Assembly (NCBI GenBank): GCA_020632995.1
Contig: JACKEN010000009.1
Location: 1-64,000 of the forward strand
Origin: Deltaproteobacteria bacterium
Lineage (GTDB): Bacteria > Myxococcota > Kuafuiibacteriia > Kuafuiibacteriales > Kuafuiibacteriaceae
Direction of reading: 5' to 3'
Length of the DNA stretch: 64,000 nucleotides
The first letter of the stretch is position 1; each line of letters opens with the position of its first letter. The position numbers were made by a program, and so were the translations under genes. The notes below the pieces were generated by a model that saw only the letters and a program-made list of their open reading frames with translations, was not told the origin of the DNA and did not search any database. Positions 36,776 through 46,000 of the stretch are shown here, one piece after another.

Positions 36776-37546
36776 ATGGATGCAGCGGCCCACGAGTCGC
36801 ACGACGCGCACGGCCACGATCACCACCATGATCCGCGGCTGGCCCACCACTTCGAGGACCACCAGCACCAGTTCGACACTGGCAAGCTGGGCATCTGGCT
36901 GTTCCTTGGGCAGGAGCTCCTGTTCTTCGGCGGCCTGTTCTGCGCCTACTCGATCTACCGCGGGCTCCACCCCGAGGTGTTCGAGGAGGGCGCGAAGTTC
37001 CTGAACACGAACCTCGGTGCCGTGAACACCGTGGTGCTCCTCTTCTCGTCGCTCACCGCGGCGTGGTCGGTGCGGGCCGCGCAGCTGAACAACAAGAAGG
37101 GGCTGATCCTGGCCATCGTCCTGACGATCGGCTGCGCCTTCGGGTTCTTGGGCATCAAGTACGTGGAGTACAGCCACAAGCTCCACGAGGGCGTGTTCTG
37201 GGGGCAGTCCTTCCACCCGACCCGCGAGATCCTCGAGGAGGCCCACGTCACCCCCGGCGTGGTGCCGATGCCGGCCGAGGACGGCTCGGTGGACCCGAAG
37301 GCCGAGAAGATCGCGATGCTGAAGCCGAACCTGCACACGTTCTTCAGCATCTACTTCATGATGACGGGCCTGCACGGCATCCACGTCATCGCCGGCATCC
37401 TCGTCTACCTGTGGATCCTGCGACGGGCCATCCGGGGTGACTTCAACTCGGAGTACTACGGGCCGGTGGACTTCACCGCCCTGTACTGGCACCTGGTGGA
37501 CCTCGTCTGGATCTACCTCTTCCCCCTGCTCTACCTGATTCACTGA
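36776..37546 (+). CDS. coxC: Cytochrome c oxidase subunit III
   Basis: About 256 residues with six to seven membrane helices and the family segments LGQELLFFGGLFCAYSIYR, MMTGLHGIHVIAGI and YWHLVDLVWIYLFPLLYLI. The N-terminus is rich in histidine (HDAHGHDHHHD). The ATG at 36776 was taken as start, but the GTG at 36767 has a better-spaced GAGGCGG site and is a fair alternative. It belongs to the caa3 oxidase encoded by the flanking genes. Confidence 0.93.
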   Translation: MDAAAHESHDAHGHDHHHDPRLAHHFEDHQHQFDTGKLGIWLFLGQELLFFGGLFCAYSIYRGLHPEVFEEGAKFLNTNLGAVNTVVLLFSSLTAAWSVRAAQLNNKKGLILAIVLTIGCAFGFLGIKYVEYSHKLHEGVFWGQSFHPTREILEEAHVTPGVVPMPAEDGSVDPKAEKIAMLKPNLHTFFSIYFMMTGLHGIHVIAGILVYLWILRRAIRGDFNSEYYGPVDFTALYWHLVDLVWIYLFPLLYLIH

Positions 37547-37558
37547 GGAACGCGAGCC

Positions 37559-37912
37559 ATGGCTGGACACGGAAACCACGGATCTGCACACGTCATGTCC
37601 ATCCCCGCTCTGCTGGGGACCTTCATGGGGTTGATCTTCCTCACCGCGCTCACGGTGGGCGTGCACTACGGCGTCGATCTGGGGGGCAAGGGCAACCTGA
37701 TCGCCGCCATGGTGATCGCCACCATGAAGGCCAGCCTGGTGCTGGCGTTCTTCATGCACCTGGTGTTCGACAAGCGGTACAACTTCATGATCTTCGCCAC
37801 CTCGGTCCTCGGGGTGGTGCTGTTCATCTCGATCGCCTTCACCGACGTCTCCCAGTACGAGCCGATGGTGCAGCAGCGCCAGGCCGACCTGGCCAAGGCG
37901 GCCGAGAAGTAG
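37559..37912 (+). CDS. Cytochrome c oxidase subunit IV
   Basis: A 117-residue protein with three hydrophobic helices and the subunit IV signature KASLVLAFFMHLVFDKRYN. Such small subunits stabilise caa3 and bo3-type oxidases. It follows subunit III by 12 bp and precedes a second III-like gene by 10 bp, in the usual order for these operons. The final ~20 residues are hydrophilic (QQRQADLAKAAEK). Confidence 0.9.
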   Translation: MAGHGNHGSAHVMSIPALLGTFMGLIFLTALTVGVHYGVDLGGKGNLIAAMVIATMKASLVLAFFMHLVFDKRYNFMIFATSVLGVVLFISIAFTDVSQYEPMVQQRQADLAKAAEK

Positions 37913-37922
37913 GGCGCGCGTC

Positions 37923-38528
37923 GTGTCGGCCGCCCGGGATCTCAGCGCGGTGGCTCCCTACGCACCAGAGCAGAGCGCCGACCACCGGCGCACGATGCTG
38001 GGGCTGAAGATCTTCCTCGTCTCGCTCGGGGTCTTCTTCGGCGCCCTCCTGGTGCTCTACGCCATGCTGCGCTGGTCGCTCCCGGAGTGGCCGCCCGCAG
38101 GGCAGCCTGCGTTCCCGATCTTGCTCCCCACCCTGAACACCGGGGTGGTCTGGATCTCCAGCGCGGTGATCCACGCCGCCCTCGGCGCCCTGCGCACCGC
38201 CAAGCCCCGGCGCTTCGGCCAGCTGATGCTGGTCACCGCCAACCTGGGCGCGGTGTTCCTGGCCCTGCAGGTCCTCTTGTTCCGGCAGGCGGTGGGGATG
38301 GGCCTGCAGGTCGGCTCGAACGTCTACTCGGCGGTGTTCTTCACCCTGGCCGGGGTCCACGCGGTCCACGTCCTGGTCGGCGTCACCGCCCTCGCCGCCC
38401 TCGCCCTCATGGCGTTCCGGGCCCCCACCGGGCGAAACCGCCTCATCCGGGCCCGGATGTGGGCCACCTACTGGCACTTCATGGGCGCGGTCTGGACGAT
38501 CATGTACGTCGCCCTCTTCCTGGTGTGA
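37923..38528 (+). CDS. Second heme-copper oxidase subunit III-like protein
   Basis: A 201-residue membrane protein with five helices and late subunit III motifs (AGVHAVHVLVG and YWHFMGAVWTIMYVALFL). It is shorter than the canonical subunit III encoded 1.1 kb upstream and lacks its first two helices. The start is GTG, 10 bp after subunit IV. Extra III-like subunits occur in other act-cox operons. It may replace or accompany CoxC in the same oxidase; this is an inference. Confidence 0.85.
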   Translation: MSAARDLSAVAPYAPEQSADHRRTMLGLKIFLVSLGVFFGALLVLYAMLRWSLPEWPPAGQPAFPILLPTLNTGVVWISSAVIHAALGALRTAKPRRFGQLMLVTANLGAVFLALQVLLFRQAVGMGLQVGSNVYSAVFFTLAGVHAVHVLVGVTALAALALMAFRAPTGRNRLIRARMWATYWHFMGAVWTIMYVALFLV

Positions 38529-38623
38529 CAGCGGCCCCTGCGGGTATCTCGCGAAGAGGCACTCGACCCCGCACCCGACCGGCGATCCTCGACTCCGGGC
38601 TCTGACGGGCGTTTGCTCCAGGG

Positions 38624-39580
38624 GTGCGCATCGTGGCCGCCCTGGGCGGAAACGCCTTCGCAGCCCCTGGCCACCGGCTGACCATGGCCGGCCAGTTCGC
38701 CTACGCCGAGCAAGCCCTGACCCACCTCCTGCCCCTCCTCGCCCCGGACGTGGAGCTGCTCCTGGTGCACGGCAACGGCCCCCAGGTCGGCCACATGCTC
38801 ATCCGGGTGGAGCAGGCCCTGGGCGAGGCCTACGCCCTCCCCCTCGAGGTCTGCGTGGCCGAGTCCGAGGGCGAGCTGGGCTACGTGCTCCAGCAGACCC
38901 TCTACAACCTGATGCACGCCAAGGGGGTGGCCCGGCCGGTGGCCAGCGTCCTCACCCAGGTCGTGGTCGACCCCGAGGACCCCGCCTTCCACCACCCCAC
39001 CAAGCCCATCGGGCCGGCCTACGACGCCGAGCGCGCCGCCGCCCTCGAGGCGGAGGGCTTCGCGGTGGTGAAGGAGCACGGCCGGGGCTTCCGGCGGGTG
39101 GTGGCGTCCCCCCGCCCCCTACGGGTGGTAGAGCAGGAGGTCATCGAGGACCTCCTCACCGACGGGGTGCTGGTGATCGCGGCGGGCGGGGGCGGGATCC
39201 CGGTGGTGGAGCGCGGGGCGCGCCTGGCCGGGGTGGACGCGGTCATCGACAAGGACCTCGCCGCCGCCCTGCTCGCCGACGCCCTGAAGGCGGATCTGTT
39301 GGTGATCCTGACCGGGGTCCCCTGCGCCTACCTCCGCTACGGCACCCCGGAGCAGGTCTGCTTGCACAAGCTGCGGCCCGACGAAGCGCAATCTTTGTTG
39401 TCCGACGGCGAGTTCCCGCCCGGGAGCATGGGCCCCAAGATCGAGGCCGCCGTTCGTTTTCTGGCTGCTGCACCCCAAGCGGGCCGCGCGGCCATCATCT
39501 GTGATCCGCCCACGCTGGACGCCGCCCTCCGCGGCGAGGCGGGGACGATCATCACCCGGAACCAGGAGGAGAGCGCATGA
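38624..39580 (+). CDS. arcC: Carbamate kinase
   Basis: A 318-residue amino-acid-kinase-fold enzyme that makes ATP from carbamoyl phosphate and ADP (or the reverse). Motifs are ALGGNAF at the N-terminus, LVHGNGPQVG, KPIGP, VIAAGGGGIPV, DAVIDKDLAAALLA and FPPGSMGPKIEAA. It is full length with a GTG start. No arginine deiminase or ornithine carbamoyltransferase gene is nearby; instead its stop overlaps the gene of a P-loop protein (ATGA), which suggests a linked function outside the arginine pathway. Confidence 0.94.
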   Translation: MRIVAALGGNAFAAPGHRLTMAGQFAYAEQALTHLLPLLAPDVELLLVHGNGPQVGHMLIRVEQALGEAYALPLEVCVAESEGELGYVLQQTLYNLMHAKGVARPVASVLTQVVVDPEDPAFHHPTKPIGPAYDAERAAALEAEGFAVVKEHGRGFRRVVASPRPLRVVEQEVIEDLLTDGVLVIAAGGGGIPVVERGARLAGVDAVIDKDLAAALLADALKADLLVILTGVPCAYLRYGTPEQVCLHKLRPDEAQSLLSDGEFPPGSMGPKIEAAVRFLAAAPQAGRAAIICDPPTLDAALRGEAGTIITRNQEESA

Positions 39581-40908
39581 GCAACTTCAACTGCATCATC
39601 ATGGGTGCCGCAGGACGTGACTTCCACGACTTCCTCACCTTCTTCCAGAAGAACCCCCAGTTCCGGGTGCGCTGCTTCACCGCCACCCAGATCCCCTTCA
39701 TCGAGCAGCGCACCTTCCCGGCCTCGCTCGCCGGCCCGGGGTACGAGGAGGACATCCCGATCTTCTCGGAGACGCGCCTGGAGGAGCTGATCCAGCGCTA
39801 CAAGGCGGACTTCGTGTTCTTCTCGTACAGCGACCTGTCGCACCGGGAGGTGATGCACCGCGCCAGCCGGGTGCAGGCGGCGGGGGCGAGCTATGTCCTG
39901 TTGGGCCCGCAGCACACCGAGCTGGTCTCGACCAAGCCGGTGCTCTCGGTGACCGCGGTGCGCACCGGCGCGGGCAAGAGCCCGATCTCCCAGGCCCTGA
40001 CCAAGCACCTGTCGCGCCGCGGGATCCGGGTGGGCGTCCTGCGGCACCCGATGCCGTACGGCGACCTCGCCAAGCAGGCGGTGCAGCGCTTCGCGACCGA
40101 GGCCGACCTCGATCGGCACGAGTGCACGGTCGAGGAGCGTGAGGAGTACGAGCCGTACATCGAGCGGGGCCTCGTGATCTACGCCGGCGTGGACTACGCC
40201 AAGATCCTGGCCGAGGCCGAGAAGGAGAGCGACGTCATCCTCTGGGACGGCGGCAACAACGACACCTCCTTCGTCCGGGCGGGCCTGCGCATCGTGGTGG
40301 CGGACGCCCTCCGCCCCGGGCACGAGCTCGACTACTACCCGGGTGAGACCAACTTCCGGCGGGCCGACATCCTGGTCATCAATAAGGTGAGCCAGGCCCC
40401 GGCCGAGGCGGTGGAGCGCGTCCGCAACCACGCCCTCACCGAGCACCCGAACGCGGTGCTGATCGAGTCCGACCTGCGCCTCGAGACCCCGGACGAGGCG
40501 ATGATCCGCGGCAAGCGGGTCCTCGTGGTGGAGGACGGCCCCACCCTCACCCACGGCGGGATGAGCTTCGGCGCAGGCGTACTTGCGGCCCGCACCTTCG
40601 GGGCGAAGGAGATCATCGACCCGCGGCCGCACGCGGTGGGCACGATCGCCGAGGCCTACGCCAAGTTCCCGCACCTCGGGGCGCTGTTGCCCGCGCTCGG
40701 CTACGCCGAGGGGCAGCGCCAGGAGCTCCGCGCGACGATCGAGAACGCGAAGCCCGAGGTGGTCATCGACGCCAGCCCGGCCCGGCTCGGGCGCCTGTTG
40801 GACCTCGACGTGCCGGTGGCCCGGATCTCGTACGCGTACCAGCAGAAGAGCGGTCCGGACCTCATCGAGCTGGTGGACGCCTTCCTCGCTGGCCAGGGCG
40901 TCAAGTAG
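39577..40908 (+). CDS. Cyclic 2,3-diphosphoglycerate synthetase-like P-loop GTPase/ATPase
   Basis: A 443-residue protein. An N-terminal Rossmann-like region (FNCIIMGAAGRDFHDF) is followed by a P-loop TGAGKS near residue 135 and a switch-like WDGGNNDTSF. This matches proteins annotated as cyclic 2,3-diphosphoglycerate synthetase or related GTPases, first described in thermophilic archaea where the product is a thermolyte. In mesophilic bacteria the product is unproven. Translational coupling with the carbamate kinase gene indicates a shared pathway involving acyl-phosphate or carbamoyl chemistry, but this is inference. Confidence 0.78.
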   Translation: MSNFNCIIMGAAGRDFHDFLTFFQKNPQFRVRCFTATQIPFIEQRTFPASLAGPGYEEDIPIFSETRLEELIQRYKADFVFFSYSDLSHREVMHRASRVQAAGASYVLLGPQHTELVSTKPVLSVTAVRTGAGKSPISQALTKHLSRRGIRVGVLRHPMPYGDLAKQAVQRFATEADLDRHECTVEEREEYEPYIERGLVIYAGVDYAKILAEAEKESDVILWDGGNNDTSFVRAGLRIVVADALRPGHELDYYPGETNFRRADILVINKVSQAPAEAVERVRNHALTEHPNAVLIESDLRLETPDEAMIRGKRVLVVEDGPTLTHGGMSFGAGVLAARTFGAKEIIDPRPHAVGTIAEAYAKFPHLGALLPALGYAEGQRQELRATIENAKPEVVIDASPARLGRLLDLDVPVARISYAYQQKSGPDLIELVDAFLAGQGVK

Positions 40909-40913
40909 CCCGC

Positions 40914-41465
40914 GTGTCGCGCCGGTTCTTCGTCGCAGCCCTGCTCTCGGCCCCGCTGGCTTGCGCGTCGGCTAAGGCCCCTGCCGCCTTCGTGCCGCCG
41001 TGGTTCGAGATCCCTCGGAGGCTCGAGACGCCGCAATACATCTTGCGCCCGCTGGTGGTGGCGGACGCGGGGCGGGACTTCGAGGCGGTGACGGCGAGCG
41101 AGCGCCAGCTGCGCGAGATCTTCCCGGATTCGGACTGGCCAAGCGGCCTCACCCTCGACGCGGATCGCGAGGAGCTCCAAGCCCACGAGGCGCTCTTCAC
41201 CGCTGGGAGGGCCTTCGCCTACGCGGTGATGAGCCTCGACGGGCAAGAGGTGATGGGCAGCGTATACATCAACCCCTCGAGCAAGGTGGGCTACGACGCG
41301 GAGGTCTACCTGTGGCGGCGGGCGGCGAGGCTCGGGTCACCTGAAGACCGCGCGCTGGAGCTCATGGTACGTCGGTGGCTGGAGGACGCGTGGCCGTTCG
41401 AGCGACCTGCGTTGCCCGGCCGCACGGTCTCGTGGGCCGAGTGGCGGGTGCTCCCCGACAGGTAG
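40914..41465 (+). CDS. Exported GNAT-like acetyltransferase-fold lipoprotein
   Basis: A 183-residue protein beginning with a short signal and a lipobox-like LLSAPLACAS, then a domain with the GNAT order of elements (YILRPLVVADAGRDFEAV, FAYAVMSLDGQEVMGSVYI, YDAEVYLW). An acetyltransferase fold outside the cytoplasm is odd because acetyl-CoA is not available there. Either the signal is not used, the donor is different, or the start is downstream. The GTG at 40914 is 5 bp after the preceding stop. Confidence 0.6.
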   Translation: MSRRFFVAALLSAPLACASAKAPAAFVPPWFEIPRRLETPQYILRPLVVADAGRDFEAVTASERQLREIFPDSDWPSGLTLDADREELQAHEALFTAGRAFAYAVMSLDGQEVMGSVYINPSSKVGYDAEVYLWRRAARLGSPEDRALELMVRRWLEDAWPFERPALPGRTVSWAEWRVLPDR

Positions 41466-41476
41466 CGGCCAGGGCG

Positions 41477-42568
41477 TCAGGACGCCTTGCGTCCGAGCAA
41501 CGGAGCCATCACCCGCTGGAACTCGGGGTTCTTGGCCTCGCGCGCCCTCCAGATGAACCCGTCCAGGAGGTAGTGCGTCAGCTGCGGCACCGCCAACAGG
41601 GGCATCCACCACACCACCCACGCGTCGGGCCACGACCACTCCGGCCCGACGAAGAGCGCCCCGCGCTCGTGCCAGAGGCTCCGGTCCCACAGGTACTCCT
41701 CGAAGTAGGCCACCGCGACCAGGGCGAGCAGGAACACCCCCCAGCGCCGGCCCTGGAACAGCCAGCCCAGCAACCGGGGGGCCTCATCTCCTCCGTAGGC
41801 CCGGCGGCCGTAGAGCCACACGAAGGCCACGTAGGGCACCCCGTGCACGATGACGTTGGTCATGGTGAAGGCCCAGTCGCTCTCGGTGAGGATGATGCCC
41901 ACCCCCCAACAGGCCGCGGTGGTGGCCACCATGAGCACCTTCCCCCAGGGCACGAAGCCCTCGCGCAGGCCACGTTGCACCTGGCGCGCCGCGAACAGCG
42001 CGAGGAGCGCGAGGTAGACCGGCCCGAGCGCGGTGGCCACCGCCTCCGGGAGCCCCGCGACGAAGTCGCCGGGCACGAACCAGTCGAAGCGCCGCGGCAG
42101 GTGCGCGTGCCACCAGAGCAGCGGGTAGACGGTGGTGGCGTAGATGGTGAGGGCATCCAGGCGCTGGTCCCAGGCCCCGAGACCCGCGTCGCGGCGCCCA
42201 TAGAGGCGCACCCAGCCGTACTGCTGCCGCACGAAGTGGAACACCGCGATGTACGCGAGCACCCGCCAGAACATGTCGCTCGACACCGCGGCGAGCGACA
42301 CCCCGAGCGCGTAGGCCACCACCGGCGCCCCCGCGTACAACAGCGGGCGCCGCCGCAGCTCCGCCGGGTCGAGGTAGGTCCGGTACACGGTGGACCAGAC
42401 GTGGGCGACGTCCACCCCGAGCACCGCCACCGCCCACGCCCACAGCGGCACCTCACCCGCGGTGGCCGCCGCCAACGGCACGAGGAGGAGGGCGAGCACC
42501 GCGGGCGCGGTGAAGGCCCAAAGGTCGAAGCGCCGGGAGACCAGCCACGCCCCGGCCGCGGCCCTCAC
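41477..42568 (-). CDS. Polytopic membrane protein, unknown function
   Basis: A 363-residue protein with about nine hydrophobic segments and several conserved-looking histidines (in FHFVRQQYGW, WWHAHLP, VIVHGVPY and QLTHYLLDGF). It is not recognised as a named family. The histidine pattern in membrane helices could bind metal, as in desaturase-like or carotenoid-cleaving membrane enzymes, but the spacing is not diagnostic. Its GTG start overlaps the stop of the FAD oxidoreductase gene (GTGA), so it is the sixth and last member of the minus-strand polyamine-type operon. Confidence 0.7.
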   Translation of the reverse strand: MRAAAGAWLVSRRFDLWAFTAPAVLALLLVPLAAATAGEVPLWAWAVAVLGVDVAHVWSTVYRTYLDPAELRRRPLLYAGAPVVAYALGVSLAAVSSDMFWRVLAYIAVFHFVRQQYGWVRLYGRRDAGLGAWDQRLDALTIYATTVYPLLWWHAHLPRRFDWFVPGDFVAGLPEAVATALGPVYLALLALFAARQVQRGLREGFVPWGKVLMVATTAACWGVGIILTESDWAFTMTNVIVHGVPYVAFVWLYGRRAYGGDEAPRLLGWLFQGRRWGVFLLALVAVAYFEEYLWDRSLWHERGALFVGPEWSWPDAWVVWWMPLLAVPQLTHYLLDGFIWRAREAKNPEFQRVMAPLLGRKAS

Positions 42569-44163
42569 GCCCCGCTCCCGAGCGCGGCGAGCACCTCCCG
42601 CGCCGCCCGCACCCCGTGGAAGACCGCCTCCTCGATCAGCGCCACCCCCGACAGATCGGTGTGGGCGAAGTGGATGGGCCCGAAGGGCAAGGCGGCCTGC
42701 GCACGCTCGCGCGAGAAGCGGGTCCCCGGCTCCGGGCGCACCATCCCGTGCCCCCAGCGCCTCAGCTCGACCCGCCGCAGGGCGGCTTGCAGGCCGATGT
42801 GGGTGCGGTCGAGCTCCGCCACCACGAGGTCCGAGGCCTCCCGCGCGTCGAGGGCGAAGAGCTTCTCGCGCTCTGCCTTGGCCTCACCGATCAGGGGCAG
42901 GTACCAGGTCCAGACCGTGGGCCCCACCCGGGGGCCGCTCTGATGGGTCGCCACCACGTAGCCCAGCGACCGGCTGTCGTAGATGACGTTGTCCCACGCC
43001 ACCTCCGAGCCGTAGTAGCGGGGTCGGCGGCTCAGGTGCACGTTGGCCACCAGCCAAGGGGCGTAGGTGGGCGCGTAGGCCGGCGCCCCGGGCACCACGT
43101 GCCGGCGCACGTACGAGGGGAGCGCGAAGATCACCCGCTCGGCCCGGTAGCGACGCGTGACCCCGCTCTCGCCGTCCACCGCCACCACCGCCGCCCCGCC
43201 CTCGACCGGGGCCACCTGCAAGACGACCTGCTTCGCGCGGATCCGCGCCGCCCCCACCCGGGACACCAGGTGCTTCACCACCCGCCCGTTGCCCTCGGGC
43301 CAGGTGAGGAACTCCGCGCTCTCGTCCTCCGGGCCGGGGGTGCGCGCGCACAGGTAGTGCAGGCCGAAGTAGGCGCTCGTGTCGGCGAGCGAGGCCCCGA
43401 AGTCGTCCCGGCAGCCGTACTCCGCGTACCAGCGGATCCGCGGCGAGCGGAAGCCGTGGCGATCGAGCCACTCCGCGAAGGAGAGCTCGTCCAGGGCCCG
43501 AACCTCGGGGGCGTCCGAGCCGTGGGCGAGCGGCAGGGTGAAGGCGCGGCGGCCATCCGCGTCGCGGTAGATGATCCAGCGGGCCACCTCCGCCTCGAAG
43601 CGGGCGAGCTCCTCGGCCTCCGCCGCCGTCTCGCCCAGGCGCGGGAGCAGGCCAGGTTGCCAGACGCCGTTGTGGAAGACGCGCTCCTTGGGGGTGGCGC
43701 AGAGCGCCTCCTCGGCCCACTCGATCCCCTCCGGGCCCCGCCCCTCGACGAGCCCCATCTCCTCGAGGAGCGCGACCAGATCGCCGTTCTCGTCGGTGGG
43801 CGCGGGCACGTAGTGGGCAGCGTACGGATACGCGGAGGCCTCGGTCTGCCCATACGAGGCGGTGCCCCCCGCGGCGTCGCCCAGCTCGAGCACCACCACG
43901 TCGCCCTGCCCCGCCCGCCCGAGGGTCCAGGCCGCGGTGAGGCCGGTGACCCCGCCCCCTACGACAAGAACCCGGCAGCGCACCTCCTCGGTCACCGCGC
44001 CCGCAACCGCGCTTGCAGGAGGCCGGAGATAGCGGTGGGCGCGCTCCGAGAAGTCGGGGGCGAGATCCACGTCCCAGCTCGCCTCGGGCGCCCGGCGCCG
44101 GCACCCCGCGGCCACCGCGGTGCCCAAGAAGGTCGCCAGGAGCTCGCGCCGGGTGCCTCGCAT
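42565..44163 (-). CDS. FAD-dependent amine-oxidase-like oxidoreductase, Tat/lipoprotein signal
   Basis: A 532-residue flavoprotein. The N-terminus has a twin-arginine-like start (RRELLATFLG) ending in AAGC, so it may be exported as a lipoprotein. The FAD-binding Rossmann motif VVGGGVTGLTAAW is at residues ~66-78, and the C-terminal FAD segment GVALIEEAVFHGVRAAREV is present. The overall pattern is the flavin amine oxidase/phytoene desaturase superfamily. It overlaps the spermidine synthase-like gene (ATGA), so oxidation of a polyamine-related substrate is an attractive but unproven role. Confidence 0.82.
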   Translation of the reverse strand: MRGTRRELLATFLGTAVAAGCRRRAPEASWDVDLAPDFSERAHRYLRPPASAVAGAVTEEVRCRVLVVGGGVTGLTAAWTLGRAGQGDVVVLELGDAAGGTASYGQTEASAYPYAAHYVPAPTDENGDLVALLEEMGLVEGRGPEGIEWAEEALCATPKERVFHNGVWQPGLLPRLGETAAEAEELARFEAEVARWIIYRDADGRRAFTLPLAHGSDAPEVRALDELSFAEWLDRHGFRSPRIRWYAEYGCRDDFGASLADTSAYFGLHYLCARTPGPEDESAEFLTWPEGNGRVVKHLVSRVGAARIRAKQVVLQVAPVEGGAAVVAVDGESGVTRRYRAERVIFALPSYVRRHVVPGAPAYAPTYAPWLVANVHLSRRPRYYGSEVAWDNVIYDSRSLGYVVATHQSGPRVGPTVWTWYLPLIGEAKAEREKLFALDAREASDLVVAELDRTHIGLQAALRRVELRRWGHGMVRPEPGTRFSRERAQAALPFGPIHFAHTDLSGVALIEEAVFHGVRAAREVLAALGSGA

Positions 44164-45785
44164 CAGTTCCAGCGGGCCCAGTCGGCCTCGTGGTAGCCCA
44201 CCAGGACCTGGTTGTTGAGGCGGTTCACCTCCGCCGGCACCCGCGCCATGTCGGCGGAGAGGACGAAGAGGGAGGCCATCGTCTCGGGGGTGAGGAACTT
44301 GAGCGGCGCGTCGGGCAGCCACGAGGGCACCTCGAACGCGCCGGGCGCGGCGAGGATGTAGCCCCACTCGCCGAAGGAGGGCACCGCGGTGTGGTAGGCC
44401 CGCGTGGTGAAGCCCGCCGCCTCCATCGTGGTGGCCACGCACCAGAACGCGCGCCGCGCGTACATCGGCGATGTGGCTTGCACCACCACCGCGCCGTCGT
44501 CGGACACCACCCGCTTCAGCATGCGGTAGAAGCGCCGGGTGTAGAGCTTGCCGAGCGAGAACGAGCTCGGGTCCGGGAAGTCCACCACCACCGCGTCGTA
44601 GCGCGGCTCGGTGGCGCGCTCGGGCGCGCCGATCCACACGAAGGCGTCGGCGTTCACCACCGTCACCCGCGGATCGAGGAGCGACCCGCGGTTCTGGCGC
44701 ACGAAGAGGGGAAAGCTCCGGGCCAGCTCGGTCATGGTGGGATCGAGGTCGACCAGGGTCACCGACTCCAGCCCGGGGTGCTCGAGCAGCTCTCGCACCG
44801 CGAGGCCGTCGCCGCCCCCGAGCACCAGCACCCGCCGCGCCCCGGTGCCCCCCGCGCGCGCCCGCGCCACCGCCATCACCGGGTGCACCAGGGCCTCGTG
44901 GTAGCGGTGCTCGTCCGCGCTCGCGAGCTGGAGCGCCCCGTTGATGTAGAGCTGATAGCTGGAGCGCCCCTGGGTCACCACCAGGCGCTGGTAGGGCGTG
45001 GTCTTGGCGAACACCACCGGATCCGCGTAGAGCGCGTCCTCGGACCAGGTGGTCACGGTGTCGCTGTACGCGATGCCGACGATCAGCAAGGCGAGGGTGA
45101 GGTAGGCCTCGGCCCGGAGGAACCAGACCCGCCCCGGCCGCCGCAAGGCGCCTTTCAGGAGGTGCGTACACCACACCGCCACCACCGCGTTGAGGGCCCC
45201 CACCACGAAGGCCCCGCGCACCAGGCCGAGCTTGGGCACCACGAAGATCGGGAAGGCGAGCGACGCGACCAGGGCGCCGAGGTAGTCCACGGTGAGGACG
45301 CGGGAGATCAGATCCTTCAGGTCGTACTGGTCCTTCAAGATCCGCATGAGGAGCGGGATCTCGAGCCCCACCAGGGTCCCGATGACGAAGACCAGCCCGT
45401 ACAGGACGATCGAGAAGAACGAGACCCGCGCGAAGCTGGCGAAGAGCACCGCGGCCGAGGTGCCGCCCACCAGCGCCACCGCGACCTCGATCTCGATGAA
45501 GCGGGCCACCACGTCCTTGGCCACGAAGCCCGAGAGCCACGCTCCCACCCCCATCGCGAACAGGTAGACCCCGATGATGGTGGAGAACTGGAAGACGGAG
45601 TCGCCGAGGACGTAGCTGGCCAGGGTCCCGGCCAGCAGCTCGTAGATGAGGCCGCAGGTGCCGATGGTGAAGACCGCCACCAGCACCGCGGGCCCGCTCA
45701 CCGCGTCGCTCGGGCGCGGCTCCGCGGACACCTCGGGCGCCGCGCCCTCGGGAGCGGCGGCGCCCTCGCCGGCCTCGGTGCTCAC
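44163..45785 (-). CDS. Membrane-fused spermidine synthase-like aminopropyltransferase
   Basis: A 540-residue protein. The N-terminal ~240 residues contain about seven membrane helices; the C-terminal part is a spermidine-synthase Rossmann domain with VLVLGGGDGLAVRELL, VDLDPTM, NADAF and VVDFPDPSS, the last containing the catalytic acidic position. YQRLVVTQGRSSYQLYINGALQLASADEHRYHEAL is the usual substrate-entry segment. Membrane-tethered forms of this enzyme are common next to DUF350 genes. No S-adenosylmethionine decarboxylase gene is visible nearby. It has a GTG start overlapping the DUF350 stop. Confidence 0.88.
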   Translation of the reverse strand: MSTEAGEGAAAPEGAAPEVSAEPRPSDAVSGPAVLVAVFTIGTCGLIYELLAGTLASYVLGDSVFQFSTIIGVYLFAMGVGAWLSGFVAKDVVARFIEIEVAVALVGGTSAAVLFASFARVSFFSIVLYGLVFVIGTLVGLEIPLLMRILKDQYDLKDLISRVLTVDYLGALVASLAFPIFVVPKLGLVRGAFVVGALNAVVAVWCTHLLKGALRRPGRVWFLRAEAYLTLALLIVGIAYSDTVTTWSEDALYADPVVFAKTTPYQRLVVTQGRSSYQLYINGALQLASADEHRYHEALVHPVMAVARARAGGTGARRVLVLGGGDGLAVRELLEHPGLESVTLVDLDPTMTELARSFPLFVRQNRGSLLDPRVTVVNADAFVWIGAPERATEPRYDAVVVDFPDPSSFSLGKLYTRRFYRMLKRVVSDDGAVVVQATSPMYARRAFWCVATTMEAAGFTTRAYHTAVPSFGEWGYILAAPGAFEVPSWLPDAPLKFLTPETMASLFVLSADMARVPAEVNRLNNQVLVGYHEADWARWN

Positions 45786-46000
45786 GCGCCGATGGCGGCG
45801 GAGATGATGATCGACAGGCCGATGACGATGGATCCGAGGAGGATCCCCACCGCGATGTTATCGTCCTCCGCCAGCTCCTTCTTCAGCGAGAACGGGGCGA
45901 TGCGCTCCATGAGGAGGAACGCGATGGCGAAGATGGCCACGCCGATGAGTGAGTACACGACCGAAGCCACCATGTGGCCTTGCTGAGTCTCCCAGAACAC
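45782..46000 (-). CDS. DUF350 small membrane protein
   Basis: A 72-residue protein with two hydrophobic helices. The pattern VVYSLIGVAIFAIAFLLMERIAPFSLKKELAEDDNIAVGILLGSIVIGLSIIISAAI is the DUF350 (YjfL) family core in a single repeat. DUF350 proteins are envelope-stress related and occur with DUF4178 and spermidine-synthase genes in many bacteria. It starts with GTG, sharing one base with the TAG stop of the upstream 64-residue gene. Confidence 0.85.
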   Translation of the reverse strand: MFWETQQGHMVASVVYSLIGVAIFAIAFLLMERIAPFSLKKELAEDDNIAVGILLGSIVIGLSIIISAAIGA

